Assembly (NCBI GenBank): GCA_041390145.1
Contig: JAWKQM010000025.1
Span: forward strand, 1-9,724
Length of the DNA: 9,724 nucleotides
Reading direction: 5' to 3'
Source: Gemmatimonadales bacterium
Lineage (GTDB): Bacteria > Gemmatimonadota > Gemmatimonadetes > Gemmatimonadales > GWC2-71-9
How positions within the stretch are numbered: position 1 is the stretch's first letter; every line of letters starts with the position of its first letter. The notes under the pieces are model-generated. The model saw only the letters and a list, made by a program, of their open reading frames with translations. It ran no database searches and had not been told where the DNA came from. A program made the translations under genes and the position numbers. This document shows positions 6,998 through 9,724 of this stretch, piece by piece.

Positions 6998-8038
6998 GTG
7001 TCTGACTCCCTTTCCCGCCGGAATTTCCTCGGTGCCGGCGCCGCCGCGCTCGCCGCCGGGGCGCTGCCGTCACGCCTGTCCGCCCTCGAGGCCCCGGCCA
7101 TTGTCCTCCGAGGCGCCAGCCGCCCGGTGGCCATCAGTTCCGCCAACAGCCTGGCCCCGGTCAGCCGGGCTCTTGAGCTGGTCCTGCAGGGCAGCGACAC
7201 CCTGGATGCCGCCGTGGAGGGGGTCAAGATCCAGGAACTCGACCCGGGGGATATGTCGGTCGGCTACGGCGGCCTGCCAAACGAGGACGGCGTGGTGCAG
7301 CTCGACGCCTCCTGCGTCCACGGCCCCACTCGGCGCGCCGGGGCCGTGGGGGCGCTCGAGGGCATCAAGACACCGAGCGAAGTGGCGAAGCTGGTCCTCA
7401 AGTACACCAACCACATCATGCTGGTCGGGGAAGGCGCCAAGAAGTTCGCGCTCTCCTACGGCTTCAAGGATGAGGACCTGCTGACGCCGGAGTCCCGGCA
7501 GCGCTGGCTGACCTGGCGCGCCAACCGGGGCGGGAGCGACGACTGGCTCGACGTCCCCGACAACACGCCCATGGTGGTGCGCCCCACCGGGACCATCAAC
7601 CTGAACGTCGTCAACGCCGCGGGGGACCTGAGCTCCGTCACGACCACCAGCGGCCTGGCCTGGAAGATCGACGGCCGGGTGGGCGATTCGCCGATTGTCG
7701 GGGCCGGGCAATACACCGACAACGATGTCGGGTCCGCCGGGTCCACCGGCCGAGGCGAATCCAACATCATGGTGTGCGGCGGGTTTCTCACGGTCGAGCA
7801 CATGCGGCGCGGCATGTCGCCCACCGACGCCTGTCTCGAGACCCTCCGCCGGGTGATGGCCATGACGCCCCCGCGGCTGTTGCGCAAGGATGGACGGCCA
7901 GACTTCAGCCTCCAGTTCTACGCCGTGAACAAGAAGGGCGAATACGGCGCGGCCTCGCTCTACAAGGCGCGCTACGCCGTGCACGACGGCTCGGCCGCCG
8001 CGTTCAAGGACTGCGCCGTCCTCTATCCCTCGAAATAG
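6998..8038 (+). CDS. Tat-exported N4-(beta-N-acetylglucosaminyl)-L-asparaginase family Ntn hydrolase
   Basis: Family members cleave the GlcNAc-asparagine bond of glycoasparagines after self-cleaving to expose an N-terminal Thr. The 346-residue precursor opens with a Tat signal (SRRNFLG, residues 6-12, then a hydrophobic stretch to about 27), so it should act in the periplasm. The body matches glycosylasparaginase well: SVGYGGLPNEDG (87-98), the TGTINL cleavage site with nucleophile T199, TTTSG with T217, GRVGDSP with R227 and D230, and STGRGE with T250-G251. The spacing between these residues equals that of the human enzyme (T206, T224, R234, D237, T257-G258). Two departures stand out: the usual His-Asp before the nucleophile is Thr-Gly, and the N-terminal STW/NTW substrate motif reads SAN. 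Isoaspartyl peptidase activity is the main alternative. The gene is first in a run with a barrel protein and an exporter. Confidence 0.9.
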   Translation: MSDSLSRRNFLGAGAAALAAGALPSRLSALEAPAIVLRGASRPVAISSANSLAPVSRALELVLQGSDTLDAAVEGVKIQELDPGDMSVGYGGLPNEDGVVQLDASCVHGPTRRAGAVGALEGIKTPSEVAKLVLKYTNHIMLVGEGAKKFALSYGFKDEDLLTPESRQRWLTWRANRGGSDDWLDVPDNTPMVVRPTGTINLNVVNAAGDLSSVTTTSGLAWKIDGRVGDSPIVGAGQYTDNDVGSAGSTGRGESNIMVCGGFLTVEHMRRGMSPTDACLETLRRVMAMTPPRLLRKDGRPDFSLQFYAVNKKGEYGAASLYKARYAVHDGSAAAFKDCAVLYPSK

Positions 8039-8044
8039 GTGCGC

Positions 8045-9154
8045 ATGCTCCGACGGCTGCCGTTCCTGCTGCTCCTGCTCCTCGCCGCCAGACCGCTGGC
8101 GGCGCAGGATCGCTGGCTCAGCAACTACTATCCCTACATCGCCTCGTCGCCGAACACCTTCCCGCTGCTCGGCGCACGGTTCGACTACCGTCGGGATGCG
8201 GCCTGGGACGATCCGTGGCTGTCCGACGGCTCCCTTGCGGCCACGGCAGCGCTTGGGTTCAACGGCAGTCAGATGGCGACGGTGGTCTTCCGGGCCCCCG
8301 GGCTCTGGAAGGACTGGCGAATCTTTTCCGAGGGGTTCTGGGTCAAGGACTCGCGGATGGGCTATTTCGGCATTGGCAACGACACGCCGTACGACCCCAC
8401 ACTCGAAGTCAACAACAGCAACTACTATCGGGTGCGGCGCGCCCGGCTGGGCGGTCGCGTCGAAGTGACGCGACGGATTGCCGGGCATCTTGAGACGGCA
8501 GTGGCGGGGGGACTCGTTGGCACCGAGTTCACCTCACTCCCCGCCCCGACGCTCTTCGGCACCCAGGTGGGCACCTCCCTCGAGACGACCGACTACACCG
8601 GGAGCCTGCGGCTGGTCTACGACACGCGGGACCGTGAGTACAACCCCTCCACCGGCACGCTGCTCCAGGTCGGCGGGCTGGTGGGAAATTCCTACGGCCG
8701 CTTCTACGGCGATGCCCGGGGATTTGCGCACCCCTTCTTCGGTACCGTGGTGGCCGGGCGGGTGACGGCGGTAAGCACATCCGGCAACGCCCCCCTGAGT
8801 TCCGGGTACGAGCTCCACCTCTGGGAAGAGTCGCGGTGGCAGTACGGCGGCCAGGAGACCAATCGCGGCCTCGTGGGCGGACGGTTGCTCGACGCCGACC
8901 AGCTCTCCGCCTCGCTCGAGGTGCGACAGACAATCCTCGATGTCGGGGATTTCGGCGGTGCCGGGGTCATCGGGTTCCTCGACGTCGGCCGAGTCTTCCC
9001 GGAGGGTGGGCTCTCGCTCACCACCGACGGTATGGCACTCTCCGGCGGCGTCGGACTCCTCTTCCGCGCGCTGAAGGCGGGCATCATGACCCTCAACTTC
9101 GCGTGGGGCCCCGACGGGTACGTCTTCTCTGCCAACACGGGGTGGAGTTTCTAG
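8045..9154 (+). CDS. BamA/TamA (Omp85, D15 surface antigen) family outer-membrane barrel protein without POTRA domains
   Basis: This 369-residue protein has a Sec signal peptide (MLRRLPF, then a Leu-rich core, cleavage probably after PLAA at residue 20). The rest reads as an outer-membrane beta-barrel with Omp85 marks: YFGIGNDT near 107-114, VYDTRDREYNPSTG near 191-204, a NRGLVGGR element near 273-280 resembling the L6 RGF/RGY motif, GFLDVGRVF near 310-318, and a closing aromatic C-terminus (GWSF). Complete BamA or TamA proteins are longer and carry POTRA repeats; here there is no room for them, so it is not the main assembly machine. ATG 8045 is chosen because AGGT sits 4 nt upstream and the signal peptide then begins cleanly. 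GTG 8039, directly after the previous stop, would add two residues. Substrate or partner is unknown. Confidence 0.85.
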   Translation: MLRRLPFLLLLLLAARPLAAQDRWLSNYYPYIASSPNTFPLLGARFDYRRDAAWDDPWLSDGSLAATAALGFNGSQMATVVFRAPGLWKDWRIFSEGFWVKDSRMGYFGIGNDTPYDPTLEVNNSNYYRVRRARLGGRVEVTRRIAGHLETAVAGGLVGTEFTSLPAPTLFGTQVGTSLETTDYTGSLRLVYDTRDREYNPSTGTLLQVGGLVGNSYGRFYGDARGFAHPFFGTVVAGRVTAVSTSGNAPLSSGYELHLWEESRWQYGGQETNRGLVGGRLLDADQLSASLEVRQTILDVGDFGGAGVIGFLDVGRVFPEGGLSLTTDGMALSGGVGLLFRALKAGIMTLNFAWGPDGYVFSANTGWSF

Positions 9155-9163
9155 CCGACCGAT

Positions 9164-9169
9164 TACTTT
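9164..9169 (+). promoter_or_regulatory. Weak -10-like box before the ABC transporter gene
   Basis: TACTTT lies 6 nt before ATG 9176 in an A/T patch, and no Shine-Dalgarno sequence is visible. No TTG-type -35 element is found at the expected distance. Read-through from the upstream barrel gene is at least as likely as an internal leaderless transcript. Confidence 0.15.
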
Positions 9170-9175
9170 CCCTGC

Positions 9176-9724
9176 ATGGCTGAACCCACCCCCGCAAAAC
9201 CGAAGGTCAATTACAAGGCCGCGTGGGCCGAAGCCCGCGAGGTCGTCTGGGACTATCGCTTCCGCCTGGCACTCGGCCTGTGCCTGATGCTGCTGAGCCG
9301 TCTGGCCGGGCTCGTCCTGCCCGCCTCCTCCAAATACCTCATCGACGACGTGATCGGGAAGCAGCACGCCCAGCTGCTGCCGTGGATCGCCTTGGCGGTC
9401 GGCGTGGCCACACTGGTGCAGGCCGTGACCGGCTTCGCCCTCTCGCAAGTGCTTGGCGTCGCCGCGCAGCGGGCCATCACCGACATGCGGAAGCGGGTCC
9501 AGGCCCACGTGGCCCGGCTCCCGGTCAGCTATTTCGATTCGACGAAGACGGGCGTGCTGATCTCGCGGATCATGTCGGACGCGGAGGGCATCCGGAACCT
9601 GGTCGGAACCGGCCTGGTGCAACTGGTCGGCGGGTTCGTGACCGCGGCCATCGCGGTGGGCGTGCTCTTCTGGCTCAACTGGAAACTCACCGCCGTCACG
9701 CTTACCGTCCTGATCATTTTCGGC
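9176..9724 (+). CDS. ABC exporter (type IV/MsbA-like fold), N-terminal membrane domain, cut by the window edge
   Basis: The frame is open for 183 codons from ATG 9176 to the end of the window. The protein starts with a short charged cytoplasmic segment, then a hydrophobic helix about 28-52, a second about 66-90, and a third region from about 147 to the edge containing FVTAAIAVGVLFWL. The stretch between them (QRAITDMRKRVQAHV, then LPVSYFDSTKTGVLISRI) is the typical cytoplasmic loop of half-size ABC exporters such as MsbA and multidrug or lipid exporters. The nucleotide-binding domain, with Walker A, signature and Walker B motifs, should lie to the right of the window. The gap from the barrel gene is 21 nt, suggesting one transcript. 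The transported substrate cannot be judged from this part. Confidence 0.88.
   Translation, partial: MAEPTPAKPKVNYKAAWAEAREVVWDYRFRLALGLCLMLLSRLAGLVLPASSKYLIDDVIGKQHAQLLPWIALAVGVATLVQAVTGFALSQVLGVAAQRAITDMRKRVQAHVARLPVSYFDSTKTGVLISRIMSDAEGIRNLVGTGLVQLVGGFVTAAIAVGVLFWLNWKLTAVTLTVLIIFG

Noticed and set aside
7070..8488. A 472-codon minus-strand frame covering the glycosylasparaginase and part of the barrel gene
   Set aside because: It spans two well-supported plus-strand genes and shows no domain of its own.
8534..9622. A 362-codon minus-strand frame crossing the barrel and ABC transporter genes
   Set aside because: It crosses two recognisable plus-strand genes and their junction, with a shadow-like composition.
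1..9724. A defence, phage, CRISPR or mobile-element system
   Set aside because: I found no transposase, integrase, nuclease or toxin-antitoxin frame, no regular repeat array and no terminal inverted repeats. Gene content is core metabolism and envelope functions.

Overview
The window is a gene-dense stretch of a high-GC Gram-negative bacterial chromosome. Gram-negative is supported by an outer-membrane beta-barrel protein ending in an aromatic residue, a Tat-exported enzyme and an MCP chemoreceptor. The protein style and possible TAnnTT-type -10 boxes suggest the FCB/Gemmatimonadota area. That placement is an inference of low to moderate confidence, since no rRNA or other marker is present. 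I see no IS elements, phage genes, CRISPR arrays, tRNAs or rRNAs.

Layout, left to right. (1) The minus-strand gene from 2214 off the left edge is leucyl-tRNA synthetase (leuS). It starts inside the window and lacks only its C-terminal end. (2) A 120-bp divergent gap separates it from a plus-strand orphan methyl-accepting chemotaxis protein (2335-4029). (3) That gene meets tail-to-tail, sharing the palindrome CTAG, a tightly packed minus-strand operon running from 6861 down to 4026: nicotinate phosphoribosyltransferase, nicotinamidase and a class V aminotransferase. The junctions are ATGA and TGATG overlaps, so translation is probably coupled. (4) A 136-bp divergent gap carries back-to-back promoter candidates. 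(5) A plus-strand run follows: a Tat-exported glycosylasparaginase-family Ntn hydrolase, an Omp85/BamA-type barrel without POTRA domains, and the first 183 residues of an ABC exporter cut by the right edge. Junctions are 6 nt and 21 nt, so these three are probably co-transcribed.

Functionally, pncB and pncA make up the nicotinamide-to-nicotinate-mononucleotide part of the Preiss-Handler NAD salvage route. The aminotransferase is co-expressed with them, but its link to NAD is not evident. The plus-strand run is an envelope or periplasm cluster: an exported amidohydrolase, an outer-membrane barrel and an inner-membrane exporter. leuS is housekeeping. The chemoreceptor has no che genes beside it.

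Most of the window is ordinary core metabolism. The points most worth checking are a recurring TTG-N20-TAnnTT promoter-like pattern at divergent gene starts, an altered substrate and autoprocessing environment in the glycosylasparaginase, and the overlapping convergent stop codons with an adjacent hairpin.
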